Positions 14,446 to 15,020 of a stretch of 15,020 nucleotides of DNA are shown piece after piece; the first letter of the stretch is position 1, and each line of letters opens with the position of its first letter. A model generated the notes under the pieces. It did no database searches, was not told the origin of the DNA, and was given only the letters and a program-made list of their open reading frames with translations. The translations under genes were made by a program, and so were the position numbers. Source of the stretch: Verrucomicrobiaceae bacterium (GTDB lineage: Bacteria > Verrucomicrobiota > Verrucomicrobiae > Verrucomicrobiales > Akkermansiaceae). The stretch spans positions 1 to 15,020 of the forward strand of contig CANBTO010000056.1 in NCBI GenBank assembly GCA_947372405.1. The letters are read 5' to 3'.

Positions 14446-15020
14446 TCAGGCCCAGTTTGAATCGATGGCCGCCAGGAACGCAGCGGCTGTCATCGGCAGA
14501 TACGAATGGGAGCCGTGGATGCCATCTTCGTGCGGGTTGACGTTGATGATGGTGCAATCCGGATCGGCCGCGCGGCAGGATCTCAGCAGCCGATCCAGCA
14601 CCGCCACCCCGCCTGAACAGCCCATCACCAGAATGGTATCCGGAGCACTGCGGATAAAATCCTCCACCCAGACAAGACGGCTTCCGTAGCCCTCATCGAA
14701 CAACAGAACGTTGGGTCGGGTCTGCGGATCCCGATAGGGAGGAATCGCGTCAAATGGGACGGTGCGATCCCCCCAGATTTGTTGCAGATTTTCCTCACTC
14801 CATCTGCGCAGAACGTTTTCCCGTTCTTCCGGATCCGCCATGTCTTGAGTATCCTGCGAGAACTGCTCTTCCTCGGTGAAATCCATCGTCCTCGGGCGGG
14901 CGATCTGCCACAGACTTCCGTGCAACTCCGTCACCCGTTTGCTGCCTGCTCGCTGGTGCAGTCCATCAATGTTTTGCGTCGCAATCAGAAACCCCTCAAA
15001 ACGCCCGGTCTGCTCCCACT
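14446..15020 (-). CDS. Sir2-family NAD-dependent protein, partial (N-terminus off the right edge), no zinc cysteines
   Basis: The minus-strand frame enters from the right edge and ends at TGA (14446-14448): 190 codons are visible. The NAD-binding motif TQNIDGLHQRAG and the catalytic-histidine motif ELHGSL lie just inside the edge and are typical of sirtuins, which use NAD to remove acyl groups or, in defence-type members, cleave NAD. The zinc-binding region (between ELHGSLW and RPNVLLFDE) has no cysteine in about 65 residues, unlike canonical deacetylases with four. Later motifs are VMGCSGGVAVLDRLL, in place of the usual GTS motif, and IINVNPHEDG. The GTG at 14934 is internal, not the true start. 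It converges on the FtsA-like gene across a gene-free gap. It may be a zinc-free deacylase or an ADP-ribosylation-linked enzyme. Confidence 0.87.
   Translation of the reverse strand, partial: WEQTGRFEGFLIATQNIDGLHQRAGSKRVTELHGSLWQIARPRTMDFTEEEQFSQDTQDMADPEERENVLRRWSEENLQQIWGDRTVPFDAIPPYRDPQTRPNVLLFDEGYGSRLVWVEDFIRSAPDTILVMGCSGGVAVLDRLLRSCRAADPDCTIINVNPHEDGIHGSHSYLPMTAAAFLAAIDSNWA

Overview
The window looks like a chromosomal segment of a moderately GC-rich Gram-negative bacterium. A member of the Verrucomicrobiota (PVC group) is my best guess, at modest confidence. The hints are the lack of Shine-Dalgarno sequences before most genes, period 8-9 bp degenerate repeats in the intergenic gaps, and an FtsA gene outside any visible division cluster. 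No 16S rRNA or other phylogenetic marker is present to settle it.

Left part (1-8219, all minus strand, transcribed right to left): a run of five genes that reads as one nucleotide-signalling or conflict system. In transcription order these are: a Nudix hydrolase (8219-7800); a 904-residue RelA/SpoT synthetase - TPR-like - SLOG - RyR protein (7748-5034); an 894-residue PfkB-like - AAA+ ATPase - RyR protein (4858-2174); a 438-residue TIR protein with two further Rossmann-like nucleotide-binding modules (2147-831); and, after a gene-poor 447-bp gap, a membrane protein with three N-terminal membrane segments leading into a TrkA-N (RCK) NAD-binding domain (383 to beyond the left edge). Each domain type is known from bacterial nucleotide-centred immunity and stress signalling. 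A plausible scheme is that the RelA/SpoT-like enzyme makes a nucleotide signal, SLOG, RyR and TIR-like modules bind or process nucleotides, the Nudix enzyme removes the signal, and the TIR and membrane proteins are effectors. This scheme is inferred from domains only.

Middle (8220-11222): a divergent intergenic region with repeats, a plus-strand 183-residue protein of unknown function with a terminator hairpin at its stop codon, then a two-gene unit. The first gene fuses an N-terminal TIR domain to a GlnD-type PII nucleotidyltransferase lacking the HD and ACT domains. The second, 13 nt downstream, encodes a PII (GlnB-like) protein with a shortened, altered T-loop. A TIR domain joined to the enzyme class that modifies PII, next to a PII gene, suggests a nitrogen- or energy-sensing switch driving a TIR NADase.

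Right part (11223-15020): a polytopic site-2-type M50 metalloprotease, an FtsA-like actin-family protein without the usual C-terminal membrane-targeting helix, an 843-bp gene-free stretch with two repeat clusters, and on the minus strand the C-terminal part of a Sir2-family protein lacking the zinc cysteines, cut by the right edge. The window therefore holds three protein types with potential NAD chemistry (two TIR genes and one Sir2 gene), several nucleotide sensors and a PII sensor.
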